Assembly (NCBI RefSeq): GCF_042242105.1
Contig: NC_092025.1
Location: 13,196,309 to 13,260,308, forward strand
Direction of reading: 5' to 3'
Origin: Pempheris klunzingeri
Lineage: Eukaryota > Chordata > Actinopteri > Acropomatiformes > Pempheridae
DNA: 64,000 nt
Within the stretch, counting starts at the first letter, position 1; each line of letters begins with the position of its first letter. Both the position numbers and the translations under genes were made by a program. This document shows positions 1 to 13,759 of this stretch, piece after piece. A model generated the notes under the pieces. It saw only the letters and a program-made list of their open reading frames with translations, ran no database searches and was not told where the DNA came from.

Positions 1-3000
1 AAATATGTTAGTATACAGACATTAACGCACACATATAAATGCACAATAAAAAGCTTGTACTCTTAAAGGAAGTCAGATGCACATAATTTGGACTCCTTAC
101 TGTAACTTCAACGCATACACAGACATCAACATTGATCTAAATGGTTAACAAACATTTTAACACGCAACATGAAGCCAGTTACCTTAAACGCACAAGCAAC
201 TCTATCTCTCTGTCTCTCACAAAGCTCCCAAAAACATCCTCAAAACAAGAAATGTATCTCTTTTTACCTTTACTTAAGCTCCCAGTGTTTCCTGTGTGTG
301 GGTTAACAGTTAATTCCCTGTTGTGGTTAAAACACAGCCAGCACGTGTCCTCTCCTGGGGCAAACAGGGGATTCCTTGCATCAGTGAGACGTCTCTCCCG
401 GACTCCAGCGCAGCGTTTGACTCTCTGCACACATGCACATCACAGCACATACTCACACATGCTTCCTCTTGCGTGCCTAGACCAGACTGAAGGCTGAGGA
501 GAGGGTGTGTGTGTGTGAGTGTGTGTGTGCCGGAGTCTGAGCCCGCCCTCTTTTCTCTGGTTCTCCCCTTCTCTCCCACATGCAGTCACCCTGTCCTCCT
601 CCTTCTTCCATCTCTCATCTCCGCTCCCTCTCTCCATTTCTCGCTCCCTCTCTCTCTCTCCAATTTCACCTCCCCCGGCTTGCCAATTGACTGCCAGCAT
701 GTGTGCTGGGTCTGTGCCTCTAAGCCTTTAGATGTCCCCGTCCTCTTTTTAATTGCTGGCTCTCTGGCCTCAAGATCTACACAAAAACAAAAGACACACA
801 GACACTGTGGACAAGCACAGGCATGCACAAACAGAATACAAATAGAGACACAAGAGCATTCGCTTACAAGTAAAATGTATAGAAGTAATATGAGTTTTTT
901 CCCCCAAATGATCACAGTTAGTACAAACTCACACACTGAAAAAGAAGTTGGAAGGAAATTTCCAACTGGTGAGACTGAACGCGCTGGAATAGAGATGTGG
1001 TTTGAGTAGAGAGGCGAGAAAGGTGCGCAGTGAGGTGCACGGAGTACAAGGAGAATCCATCTCATTCCTTGGAAACCTTCCATGAGAGCAGCTGTAGCTC
1101 ATCTTAAGCTGCTGCTTTATTCTTGCCTTTCCACCAATTTTTCCTTTACCATCTTCTTACCCACCAGGCTTTTAGTAACTGAGCCTTCGAATAGAAAGAA
1201 TGAACCGTCAAGCGGTAGTTTTTCCTATCTCTACTATTTTATTCCAAGTGTCAAGAAATCACCACCTGTAGGCTTGAGATTTGACTCTGTAAAGTCTGTA
1301 GCCTGTTCCTTCACTTACAGCAGCTGGAGTCCGCTTGACTTCACAGCAATTGCTATTGATCCCAACAGTAACCCAGTTTTATGGCTAAAAAGTATCAGAA
1401 CGTCCATAGAAACTACAATCAAACCACTCCTGCAGCATTACCCACCGCCCCACTGTACATTCCTATGCTCAGTATGTTTCCAGACACACAAGATGTGCCA
1501 AAATATGAGTAAATTCACAGCTTCGTAGTGTCACTAGTGTGGTTAGCTGGTTTTGTCATCAACACAAGTAAACATAGGTGCATGTGACAAAGGTAAATAC
1601 AAAGAGTGTAAAGTCTGACACAAAGTCTTTACACTAAGACAAGGACTATCATGTTATGGTGAAATGTGTATTTATAGTTTTTTTTTAGTTTATTTTGCTG
1701 CCCATTATTTCACTTTTGATTTGTTTTTGGTATGTTTTGGTGAATTATACCTCCAAGAATGTATTTTCTTTTCTTGTTATTGGGGGAAATATAGTATCTA
1801 TATTAGAGTACATTATAACACGCACACAGAGGCGGGAGGTGTCGAAATTCTAATCTGGGCTCAACTCTGCCAAAAAAATGGCCTCAGCACTGCAGAAAAC
1901 TGTAGGAAAACTGTAGAAAATAAACTTTGTAAAGAAACTTGTTTATATATCAGTTGAGGAGGCCTTACAACATGGTTCTGTAGTGAGTTTCACAAAAAAA
2001 TATATTTCAATTTTTCCAACTCAAAATATAAAAATCTGTAAATCTACATATATTAATTAGTAATTAGATAACACATGCTCACACACAATAATAATGAATT
2101 ACTTTTTTGTCTCTGGTGATAACCTGTTCTGTATCCTCTGATGAAATATTCTCAGATTTCTAAGGACCATCAAATCATTTACCAAAATGTTTAGCTTGGG
2201 GATGAGGGCTTTTATGAGAAAAACAGGGACGATTACATAATAGGCTGATGATTCCCCATTGTCTCTGTCTGCTGCACTGTTAAGCTCCTGATATAACTGG
2301 TGTTTGGGATGATTTAACATTTATGGAGGCAAACATGGTGGGACAAAGGGCAGGGAAGGTAACAGATCTAGCCAACAAAAGGACCTGACACAGCCTCCAC
2401 AGGGGAAAGAGAGGAGACATTCCAAGCACAAAGTCACTACCGTAAGTGCACACTGACGCACGCACACACAACACACACACATTCACAGCTATTTATCCCC
2501 AGGCAAATGATGACATTTCGGCACCTAAGTCAGACAGTGGCACTGCACTGCTTCTTGCCTATTACAATTCTTTTGCGTAAAGCGTGTGTGTACGCATGTG
2601 CACATATTCTGTCTGTCTTACTGTCTCCTAGCACCTGTCTAGTCATCAGACCTCATCCCCTTCCCAGTCTATATCCTCTCCTTTCTGTCTCCCCCGTTTG
2701 TTTCTTTCTGTGTTATCTAACAAATTAGCTAGAGAAGGTCGTGTCCCTGCTGGAAGCCGGCTGAAACAGGAAATAACCAATCCAGGAGGATGAACAGGGA
2801 CTTAGACAACCAGTTCCCACACTCCTACCCAAACATAGTGTTATTGGGATTTAATGCAATTATCCAAGGAGTGGGGAGGAATTGGTTAGTAGTTGCAGGA
2901 CAACTCGGAGCAATGGCCGTGATGGCATGTTGGCGCAAGCAGAATACAGAGGAGGTAATAATAACAACAGCAGGTGGAGGATGTTATGTAAGGGGAGAGG

Positions 3001-6000
3001 AGGGCTGGAGAAACATCAGGATGGCGGGGGTTTCTTTTTGTTTGCTTGTTTTGCTCTGTCTGCACTCATCATTTGGCGAGCAGCTTTTGTAATGTGAACA
3101 ACCCCATTGCTTGTTCTCAGCTTTGCAGTCGGCAGCTAGGACAGCGAGGAGTAAATTAATACAAAAGGCCAATTCACCAGTCGCGTTTTCAGTTGAACAA
3201 ACAGGCTATTCGGTAGCAGCGCTATAAGTATGGCCGGTTTTGTTCTCCTGTCTACTTGCACACCTGAGCTGGCCTTTCGGCACAATAGACTCCGCCTTTC
3301 AATCCTTATCAGGCGCTATCGTGGTGTGTCTGTGTGGGTGGGGGTGGCAATATCAGTTAAGAGCTGGAAGGATGAGATTGGTTTCCTATTCCATGCCTCC
3401 TGCCATCTCTGTTGCTAAACGTATCATATTGACATTCATGAACACGCTGTATTGGAAAATGGACAAAAAAGATATGCACATATACAAGATGCCAGTTTCC
3501 CCCACCCAACCACCCACCTTGCCAGATTTGATAAAATCATTATCATCAGCCATGCGTGTACAACTGATGAATAATGTATGTACCACTGGGCCACAATAGT
3601 ACATCCCTTCAGGCCTGCTACCTTTCTCTAAGAGCCACGGTAGCTACCGGTTGCTAACTCCACTGCTTAGGGTCATATCAGCTAATCCCTGTCTAACGCT
3701 ATTAGAATTTCCATTAGCATGGGACACCAATATATACAGTATGCACATGCACAGGTACGCACACAAAAGCATGCACCGAGAGCACACATACAGATACATG
3801 CGCACACTCTCGCGCAAAAAAACAAATCGGGCACGTATATAGACAGCCAGAGCTGCACTCATTAATAGTGACAACAGATGTGACTGACAGTTGTGACTGA
3901 CAGACCCTCCAAGTGTAGAAAAAGCGGGGATCAGGTGTTAGAGCGCATCCCTTCATGATCAACACAAAGAAGCTATGACATGCATCAGATGTAACGCTGT
4001 GATGGACAGCTTAGGTTTGACGTGATAGGTGAGCGTCAATTATTTCAATCGCCGTGTGTAACGGGTCATACGTGGACCCAGCCTCCTTTTTGGCCCCTCG
4101 GTCCCACCGACACATTCACACACACTACTAGTGCTTTACTTAAATCTTTTAATCCTGTCAAAAAACACGACAGGCCATGTGTCGGATGTGATGCACACAG
4201 AACTGCATTGTTATGTTTCAGCGGAGCTAATGGCATCCTGAGCAGAGAATGAAGGCACACTCCCTCTGTGTGTGTTGTAATCTGAGCTTCTCTCTTCTTT
4301 GTTTTGATAGCAGGTCGGGCCACACTTGCACTTGTTTGTGCATACGAGTTCAAAGCGTTCAGCTGAAGACTACCTTCCCAAATTTCCTCCACCTGTTCTT
4401 CGACTAAAAAGGTCTCCACTGCCTCCACTTGAGCCGCCCCATCTGTGCGCTTTGTGCCTCTAGCTGCTCTGCCTCCTTGTCCCCATCTCCTGGGATCAAA
4501 CTGGCAAAATTAATATTCCAACCAACGAAATAACCCGCCACGACGCATACCCTCCTGCTTGTCTAGTGCACTTACCTCGTCACTTGACATTGTTCACGAA
4601 AGTTTAACTTTGTTTTCCGCTGTTTATCTTGTCAGTAGTCGTTTATCTCGTGCATGTTTGTTTTGGTCTGAGATGCTGGTGCTCTAGTGAGACCGCCAGT
4701 GGTTCTGAATCTCCTATATAAAACCTTTAATGTTACCATTTGCTAATGAGCCAGCATATTCGTGTCCTTAGACCGCAAGGTCATGCAGCACACATCTGTG
4801 CAACATTAGCCCAGAGCTATGAGTCTAACTGATATTAAAGAGGGGGAGGTAAGTTCATTACCTGTAGTTATCAGACAGGAACATTGTAGTATACTGTTTA
4901 GTGTAGTGTGTAGAATATCGGTTTTATATGCTCTGGCAGTATAGAGACGCATGACCTCCAAGCCATTTGCATGTTGTCTAAGAAGAGCAAAATCTGAGTT
5001 GGTACATTATAAATGTGTCTAATTCTGAGCTTTGCTGTCTGATTGCCTCAGATTATGCATTGTAACAGAGAAGTGAAATCAGACGGAGAGATGAAAGTAT
5101 CTAGGTCTTATTGGAGAGGTTTTAAATGAAAGGTTGAAAGACAGAAAAGGTGCAGATAATGCACAACTAATTTTACCAGGCAGCCTTACAAAGTGTTACA
5201 AGGTGGGTTTTTTTAAAGTTTAAAAACCATGTAAAGCACAAGAAGTGATGCTTTTTTGTAAAAAAAAAAAAAAAATGCATGGACATCATGGCTGAGCTGC
5301 AAAGAAAAAACCAGGAACAGACTCATCAAACTCAGTTTACACTGTTTAACTCCATACCAATGGTTGTTCATCACAAGGTTCACTTGACTCTATGCACTGA
5401 TGAGAATGTAAGAATGATAAAGGTGTAACTTGTCCTGGCCTAACAGGTGCCACAAAGTGAAGAGGATACTCGTGGAGACGTCAATTAAACATGGACTCCA
5501 CACGTGCACACAGCGTGGAGAAGAGGTCAATATCAGGCGATATAATTAAGATTACCTGCATGGGTTTGCCATGGGTGTGCAGGGCCTTCAAGTTTGAAAA
5601 AAAAAAAAAAAGAGTATGAGAAAAATCAGAAAACAATGCATTCATATTTGTTTGCCGAGAGTTAGATGAGAAGACTATACTCATGTCTGTAGGCTAAAAA
5701 TGTAGCAAGAGCCGACAACCAGCATCCTTAGTGTAGCGACAGGATTAGAAACAGGGGTAAACAGCCTGGCTCTGTCCAGTGGTAACAGAATCCACCTACC
5801 AGCTCACTGATTAATGCACTGCATCTTGTTTCTCTCGTTTTGTCGTTTATCAATACAAAAACTGAGGTATACATATGACAAATAGCGATTCTATGTGTGT
5901 AACATTTCTTTTTGCCTCTGAGCAGTTCAGCAGGGTCTGAAGGAAGTTACTGGTCCTCACCAAGATCAAATAGAAGAATAAGCCCAACTATTTTTTTTCC

Positions 6001-8027
6001 TATTTTACATTCTGGAAACAGTTTCATAATCAATCCAAGACAAACGCACAAATACAAACACATGGCATCAGTGTCCCGTGTTAGTGTGACTGTTAGAATC
6101 AGTATGTAAATCCCTCATTCTCTTAGTAAATGAACGGGCTGCATTACAGTGAGCCACACTTATCCCTAAACCTGATGGACTAAAATTCACACAGCTACCT
6201 CGATCCATACTAATAAGGCACTCACTGAAAGTGGGCAGACACATTAGCAACAGTGTTCAGCCAGTAATCAGTTAGTACACTTAAGCTGTAGTTGGTACCA
6301 CACACACAGTACCTGCAATACACCAGAAATCCTTCCCCTGGAGACGTCACACAGTTAAACCACACGCTCATGTACAGTATATATCTCTTTATAGCTTGTG
6401 CTGAGATAAACAGAAAGATGAATAAGCCAAGAAGCAGCGGCACAGTCAGCACCACCTCATTTCAGGATCAGCTGGGTTTAAGATAGTCGTCCTATGTGGG
6501 TTGAGATTAAGACCAAACAAAGTAACAAACAATGGATGTGTACTTCCAAAGGCAAGACGAGATGCAGATCTATCTGTAGGAGCTTTGTACTGACCCTTTC
6601 GACAACCAACAAGCCCGGGATTTTGACTAATCACTGCAGAGAACGCAACTGTATCCATGTGGTAATCTCTTAAAACATCTGTAGTTTTGGGGGAGAAAAT
6701 AATTACATGTTGCAATGGTGAAGATAAAATATGTCTTTAAAACTGTTTATGCTGGCTAAACTTTAAGTCAACACCCAATAATGGCAAAGGGAAGAAATAT
6801 CAGAGTAATAACAGCCCTGTTGACGCAATTTTACTGAGACAATGGAAAATATGGGATAACAAGAATTCAGTTGGCACTCTACATGTTTGGCAAGCATAAT
6901 TAGCATGACAGGAAATCAGATATAATCTGCAAGACATATCTATCCTATCCTATACATGTTGAGTAAACGCTCTGTATCATACTCGACTATCAATGTAAAC
7001 AGGGAGCAGCGTTAATTAGGGTGCTGCATTCACAGATGATTATCTGGGATATAAGCACTAGGGAGGGGTGGGAACAGTCATTACGTCCCTTTTGTTTTCA
7101 TGCTGGCTTACGTCAGCTCTCGCACTCGCATGTGTAAATACATTAAAAAAGGAATGGCAGCAAAGGAATAAAATGTGTGTGTTTGAGGGATGGGGGACAG
7201 AATAGGATGCGAAGGAGTCTTGGGGGGGGTACGAGTGAGAGACAGATAGGCTGTAGCAGTGCTCAGTTGGCTGCACACACACCACACAGCATCCTGACCT
7301 TGTCACAAACTCATAAGCGCAAACTGCACAGTCCATTTCATTACTCACACAGCCTAGTAACCTGGCCTCTCTGGAGACAGAAAAGCGTGCATACATATAC
7401 ACACACACACACACACACACACCCTACTCGTATTCGTTAATAAAGCCCGCTCAAACCCTTACAAGGCTGCAGCCACACACATCAAAAGACTTGACTGCTC
7501 ATCAGAGACTCTTAGACAAGGATGAAAATCTATTCTGACAACGCATCCTGGAAAAACTACTGGCCTTAAGCTTGGATATCATTCGTAAGAAGTAAATCAC
7601 AAAGACACCAAGTCTTGGCTCTGCAGCAATATTGGAAAACTTAGCTACTCCGGTCCTAATACAAACTGCTAGTTACACATGTTTCCGTACGAAGACGAGT
7701 TTCTTTCATTTTATTACTAATGTAGATACTGATTTGTTACGATTTCAAGGCCGTTTGGAATAAGCCCAGAAGTGAATCTAAAAAAAACATCAGCACTGAT
7801 ATAATTAGAAGTAAATGAGATTTGCTCTATCTCCATGATGCTTTTGACTTATTAAACAGGAATTTAACTCAAAGCCACAAAGCTTACACTTAAGTTGTTG
7901 AGACATTCGAATCTGATCCGACCGTTCCGACATCGGCGTCCACGGAGCCACATTATGTGTCATAACAGGGTGTTGTCTTGCAGTGTGTTAATCTTAAGTC
8001 AGCCAAGACACACAGATTTCTAACCAC
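1..8027. other. Gene-poor stretch, no supported exon
   Basis: I see no reading frame with coding character on either strand. The short ORFs present are low-complexity or lack splice context. The stretch holds small CA/TG tracts (for example about 7,399-7,423) and a CT-rich patch near 590-670. By human synteny the gene beyond SOD1 is TIAM1, so this could be intron or flank of a tiam1 orthologue. No DH, PH or PDZ-coding exon was recognised, so that is only an inference. Confidence 0.6.
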
Positions 8028-8275
8028 ACAATTGGATGGATGGTGAATGGTGATCCTTTAACTTTAACTTTCATTACAAATGCTAGCATGCTAACACGCT
8101 AAACTAAGATGGCTAACATGGTAAACATTATAGCTGCTTAACTTTACCATGTTAGTCATTGTCATTGTGAGCATGTCATCATCTTAACACGCTAACATTA
8201 GCGTTTAACTCAAAGCGCCGCTGCGCCTAAGTAGGCTACGGCTTCACAGAGCCGCCGGCGTGGTTGTAGGCTCTT
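8028..8275. mobile_element. Fragment of a percomorph interspersed repeat (GCTAACATGCTAA-type end)
   Basis: The stretch has the phrases I associate with a very common spiny-rayed fish repeat: a TTGGATGGAT lead, then repeated GCTAGCATGCTAAC / GCTAAACTAAGATGG words, then a CTCAAAGCGCCGCTG-CCTAAGTA tail with a CACAGAGC motif. The internal GATCC-rich body between lead and tail is missing, so this is a deleted copy. The identification is from memory of the family. No coding sequence is present. A related fragment with the missing body type lies at 13,760-13,950. Confidence 0.6.
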
Positions 8276-9166
8276 ATATGGATTAAAGATTTTCTTATTC
8301 TCACTCTCTTACTTCCTCCCTTTCATTCATACACGCCAAGCACACACATGCATTCTCATGCGCTTCCTGCTCATTTAAGAAATCTGTGTATGTCGGATGT
8401 TTCCAGGTCAAGCAGCAGAGACAGAATTAGACCTTTTTTTGTCCGCCAGTTGTGCTTGTCTGATTACATCATTCACTGTGTGTCTATGTGTGTAACACAC
8501 AGCCATCTCAAATTTATGTCATCCAACCCCATTCAGTAGTGCTCGGGTGTTCACACACAGAATAGGACACTGTAAAACATAGTATTAAAGGCTAAAACAA
8601 AGAGAATTATTAACAAGGTAACTAAAGTCTTATTTATTCATGCTAGGTTAAAAACTATCACACTTTTTTTTGTATTTTTGTTATATGAATACTCTGATAA
8701 CAATGAACGCTATGAAAAATAACATTGTTAAATACTTTTCCTCGAGCTTTGATTCGTCAGTTCAACATTTTGAACCATCTACATAACACAAAGCAGACAG
8801 TTAAAATATACAACAGCTGCATCCCGGTATTGAAGTTGTCAGACAGAGCTGTAACATCACAGCTTTTAACACAACCGCCGCCGCATCTCCCGAGTTTCAG
8901 CCACTTCAGCTGAAAGTTGACAGCACCAGCAAAAAGGGAGGGAGGGAGGGGAAAATGGGAGTTGAGGTTAAGAGGTTGAGTGTGGGAAAAGGAGGGGAGG
9001 AGCGGGAAGGGGGGATTAAAGCATCAGAAGGTGTAGCGTTCCTCTGAAAGATGACGGGCTGATGCCTGCTCCCACAGGACCGACTGGAGGAGTAATCCCA
9101 CCAAGTGGAGGAGTTTAACGGTTACCACCCACTGAGACAGATGCACAGAGACAGAGACAAGACACA

Positions 9167-9168
<2 letters not shown>
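8276..9168. other. Non-coding, no feature recognised
   Basis: I see nothing gene-like here. A purine-rich GGGAGGGAGG patch lies at about 8,935-9,015. The final bases lead into a CA microsatellite. Confidence 0.55.

Positions 9169-9208
<40 letters not shown>
9169..9208. repeat. (CA)n microsatellite
   Basis: About 20 uninterrupted CA dinucleotides. The Val-Cys and His-Thr reading frames across it are artefacts of the repeat. Confidence 0.95.
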
Positions 9209-9214
<6 letters not shown>

Positions 9215-9368
9215 CAAACGTGCATTTCCACAAACAGCCCCATCCAGGTATGCAACATATAAACAGAAAATACAAAGCTGTGATTATGGTGACTTGTGCA
9301 GAAATATAGCCCCAAAATAAGATTAATAACAAAAGACACACTTGCATGCTTGCATGCACACACACACT

Positions 9369-9600
9369 AGTAGCCCCTAAACTCTGGAACAGGTTGCCTC
9401 TGTATGTCAGGCACATTTTTATTCCTTGGCTTTTAATTAAATATGAAATCCTTTATTCTTCCTGTTGTTTTATTATTCTTTTGTCCTTTTGTTTAACTTA
9501 CTGTGTGTTATCTTATGGTTTTTGCTATTCTGACAGCACTTTGTGTCGACTGCTGTTGTTTTCAAATGTGCTTTATAATTAACGTGGGATTGGATTGGAT
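9369..9600 (+). mobile_element. 5'-truncated non-LTR retrotransposon (LINE) 3' end
   Basis: The plus-strand frame opens with a Leu-Trp-Asn-Arg-Leu-Pro-Leu-x-Val-Arg motif, typical of the last ORF2 segment of L2-like teleost LINEs. A 3' UTR follows that resembles the usual CAGCACTTTG...AAATGTGCTTTATAA tail. It ends in a short GGATT microsatellite, as L2-type tails do. Upstream ORF2 is absent, so it is a dead 5'-truncated insertion. The family assignment (L2/Maui-like) is from memory and is tentative. Confidence 0.6.
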
Positions 9601-9735
9601 CATATGTTAGTGAGCTATGCAAAAATATTGGGAAATGCATGGGGTAATGATTTTGTAAGATGTTTAGCAAGTCCTTGAGCATTGAAGAACATGGACTGCA
9701 CAAAAATGCAAAAAAAATGTAAAAATGGTAAAATC

Positions 9736-9822
9736 CTTCAGACTGCAGGAGGAGGAGGATATTGTGCAGTGGGGTGTCAATTGTCCTCACCTGACACCCC
9801 ACTGCACCCTCCGAGTCTGAAG
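9736..9822. other. Long imperfect hairpin (inverted repeat)
   Basis: A perfect 16-bp inverted repeat (9,764-9,779 against 9,792-9,807, both with a TGGGGTGTCA / TGACACCCCA core) flanks a 12-base loop. An outer 9-bp stem (9,736-9,744 against 9,814-9,822) and a GGAGG/CCTCC pairing extend it, with a one-sided bulge of about 13 bases. It lies 136 bases beyond a LINE tail. It could be a fold-back element, a miRNA-like precursor or chance. No seed or family was recognised. Confidence 0.55.
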
Positions 9823-10561
9823 CTTTTTGTGAACATCAGCAAAGCCAAGCAGCATTGTGCCCTGCTATGAAAAACCAGGACAGAGTGTTTTGCTGTTCTC
9901 CCATGTCTGCGGCAGATTTGGCCTGGTGTGACCCTGCTAACACATCAGTGCTCTGGTAGGTTTATGCAGTGCTAGCTGGCAAGCTCAAATAATTAGACGC
10001 ACAAACAGCCAAAAAGAGGCAGACAACAGGAGGCAGAGAGGGATTGGATTCTGGTGAGGCGGTGAGATGCTGCCAAGCTAGTGAAGGGTTTTAGTTCAGT
10101 GAACCCCACAGAGCCTCAGGACAACACACACTTCGTCTGGCCATGTGACATCTAACAGACGAGAATTGCCATATTGGACCCTGAATAAGTCATACTTTTG
10201 TCAAAAAAATGTCTTACACTATCGCCCTAATTAATGAGAAGTACCCAGACACATATTATACAGTCATTGTGTAAATATCCTAACAATAACTGAATGATGA
10301 ATTGATTTACTGGGACTCTTGTAGATTCATTAAATTTTTGATTGCTCTTTTGATTAAATGTTTAAAGTACAAATTTCTTGTGTTTCCTGAGGTAAATGAT
10401 CAGTATTGTTGGATCTGGCATGTAAATTAGTGGATTTAGTGAATTGACTTTCACTTAGTGGATTTAATTGTAGGACACTTACGTCTCAATGATTACTTAT
10501 TATATAACTATATTATTATATTATCATATTACTATTATCATCATAAATAAGGAGGATCTCG

Positions 10562-10593
<32 letters not shown>

Positions 10594-11270
10594 ATCCATG
10601 GCTCTGGGTCATTTGCAAAGAATAGACGTGACCTTAAAGTGGGTGAGGTGAAGCGGAAGAAAAGCTGTTCCCCATCTCATCAAACACAAACTGTTTGTTC
10701 CTGGTGTTTAGGGTATACTTTTTGGTAGGTTTCCTGAATGAGTGACAAACTGCCCTCCTGATAACCTCTTCCCTTATTGTTGTATTCGACTGATTCAACT
10801 GAAAGTTTGAACCACAAGCGAAGCATGAAAGCTAAACTAGTTGGAAAATGCCGCTTAATTCATCACTTTCATTTCATCATCTCACTTATGTCCTCACTGT
10901 GTTGGTACACAACTATTTAGTGGACTAAACACAAATCCAGTAAAGGTTCGAGCTAGTGGAATGACGGAAGTGACTACAAATAAGAAAATGCTTAGATTCC
11001 ATAAACGAGACTTAGGTTAGGTGTTATGTGTTGTAAAAACAAAGGAAGGAAAGGAAGCTGGATCCACAAAAGAACCGACTATCTGTCATTATAGTTACAT
11101 TATGCTTCATGCCAAGTATTACCAGCTAAAGAACAACATGACTATAGGAAACACAGCAGGAAATAGAAGCAATATTTGCTTAGTCACAGATTTGGCAAAA
11201 GGTTCAGTGTAACGCTAACATAGTCGGTAAATTGGAACTGTATGGAGCTGTTTCAGCAGGGGTTACAACC
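9823..11270. other. Non-coding, no gene recognised
   Basis: AT-rich sequence with a CA tract at about 10,562-10,590. No supported exon or RNA gene. Confidence 0.55.
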
Positions 11271-11720
11271 ACAGACTATATGAATATATAATGAAGTGGA
11301 CTTCTGGGTCTGGAGAGCAAAGCCGAAGCACCTTAAACCTGTATTCTTTCTAATGGCCAGCAGGGGGGCGACTCTTCACAAAGAAGTCCAATTGTGTGGA
11401 AGTCTATGAGAAAATGAGCCTACTTCTCATTAGGTTTATTACCTCGGTGAACATTTTCCTCACGGGTTTATGATCTCAATCGCTAGTTTTAAGTCTTCTT
11501 CAATATAGCATGATGTCCATTTTGTAATGAGGGTCCCATTTAGAGTCAAATAAACAACAAAGCAGCGTATGATTTAGGGCAGAACTACCTTGTGATTAAC
11601 CCGTCAGAAGCGGTCTTCATGGATTAAACATAACTTCTGGCTCAGAAAAAGCCAAATAATAAAGCCAAACTGACTCCGCGTCATGGTAGCTGCGTCCGCT
11701 TCTTACATACAGTCTATAGT
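11271..11720. mobile_element. MITE-like non-autonomous DNA element
   Basis: The ends are imperfect inverted repeats. The left end reads AGACTATATGAAT...GAAGTGGAC and the right end, reverse-complemented, reads AGACTGTATGTAAGAAGCGGAC. The interior contains GAAGTCTATGAGAAAATGAGCC-like wording seen in many percomorph repeats with TATAGACTGTATAT ends. Nothing is coded. The size of about 450 bp suits a MITE. Target duplications could not be fixed by eye. Confidence 0.55.
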
Positions 11721-13759
11721 CACAAAGTACTCGCTCTCACTCTTCTCTCTGTTATCACAGGTGCTGCTCTCTCACCTCCTCCAGCAACACTACTCTAATT
11801 AAAACAGATAAATTGCTATCCGGGGCTAACAAGACCGAGGGCACCACATGTAATTAATATGATAACTCTTAACGGCAGTAAATGCACATTTTCATTCAAA
11901 GACACACACATACGGTATAGGACCAACTGTGAATAATGGTGAACAGCATCTATGGGAGAACAACAAGGAGGAGGAGGAATCCATTAGGCCTGCAGCCAGC
12001 TTACATGTTGAAGATGATTATACAAAATTACACAGAAGAAGAACAGAATGCGTGCAACTGTTTGTGTGGGAAAGTGGGATAAGTTTGGCCAATGCACACG
12101 TTTATATTAGTAATAAAGCTAAATAATAAAGCTTGGTTCACAGTGCAGCTCGAGTGCCTTGTTCAGGAGCACTTAGCTCTGCATTGTCCCCCACCAGTAC
12201 ATAGATTACTTTTATGCCTTTATGGTTCAAAAATGGAAAAGGGCTGGAAAGCCTCTGAAGGAAGAGATCCAGGCTACAGAGAAGGGCAATTTACCAATTT
12301 CTTGCTTTTAAGAGATTGGCTACATCATGCTGTGTCCACTCTACTGTTTCCCATGATTGCAAAATTATTCTTAGGTGTTGAACTGTTGGGATAACACAAA
12401 AAATGTGAATATGACACCCTGCGTTCTACTTTTAACTTGTTTACAACAGATCCAGATGAGAAAATGGGCAGCACATGCAGCCCTCATCTTCTTCGGCCAG
12501 TTCAGATACCCTGAACATATTACTTTCCAATGTCTTTTCACAAGTAGATGAATAATTAAGCAAAATATGGGGTAAAGTGTGTAATTTTGGGCTGGGTAAT
12601 TCAAAAGTATGCAAAATATGCGCATATTAGCACAGTAATTTCCTCCTTCATCTCAAAGAGCGTGGGGGTCAGAGCACAGACTATCTGTAATGGACAGAAA
12701 GGAGTGTGAAAGAAAAGAGAGAAAATCGGAAAATTGGACTACAGAGTGGGAGAGAGGACAGTCTGTGAGGGAAGTATTAATATTCCTGCTAGTGTAGCCG
12801 TGCACAATGTGGAATTTCTATTCTCTGTGAGATGAAGAGGAGCATCAGCGGCCCTCCTCTCCCTCTTTCATTGCCTCCTTCTCCCTGTTCTCCTGTTTTC
12901 TTTTTCGGCCCTTCCCCCATGACAAGAGACGGTGCGTATAGTGGTCTTCACTCTGCTGGGAACCGCGGGACACTTCACACCTGAGCAGCACATCTCACAC
13001 ACCCATATGAGAGTCTTAAATTGAAAACTCACAAACATACACGCATGCACATAAGTGCACTGCAGCAGCTCTCAAGAGAGAAAATAATCACAAAGGCATG
13101 AAATCTGAATGGTGTGTCTATACAGAGAGGTCACCTTGCAGACAAAAATAGGCGCAAACATACTTGTGTAAGTGTAAGTAAATACCGATCTGTCCTGCCG
13201 GTTGAATGATCAGATCCCAGAACAGACTGTACAGTTTCTATGAACTGGGACACACCCTTTTCCTACTCGCTATCCGCCTTATACTTTAAGATGACAGCTG
13301 GTTTCTTCTCTTTATCTTGTTCACTACTTCCTCTCTCTCTGTAACTACCTGATAAATATTTGCTTTGATAACATTCGAATGGAGAGTGGATTTACATAAT
13401 GGAATCCAGAGTCTGTCCGCAGGGGAAAAAATCTGCATGAACGGACTCTGGGGAACAAAAGGGGGTGGGGGAGATGAGAGAGGAGGTAATTCAAAACACA
13501 GATCATTTGTGTAAACAATCTGTAAGAATCATATAGGTTATAAAATGTGCAAATGATATATATGTAGATGTACACCGATACATGTGTAGTATTTGTCACA
13601 TTATTACAGTTACTTTCATATAGATGTCATAAATACTACTATGTGTTCAGGTTTTGAATATAGTAGTTTGTACATTTAAATGTTGTTGTTTTTTTATAGC
13701 TGCTAATGATTGATAATGATTCATTATCCGTTAATCTATAGATTATTATTATTTTGATA
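11721..13759. other. Non-coding, no feature recognised
   Basis: AT-rich intergenic or intronic sequence. Short open frames have no splice context and no recognisable domain. Confidence 0.5.
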
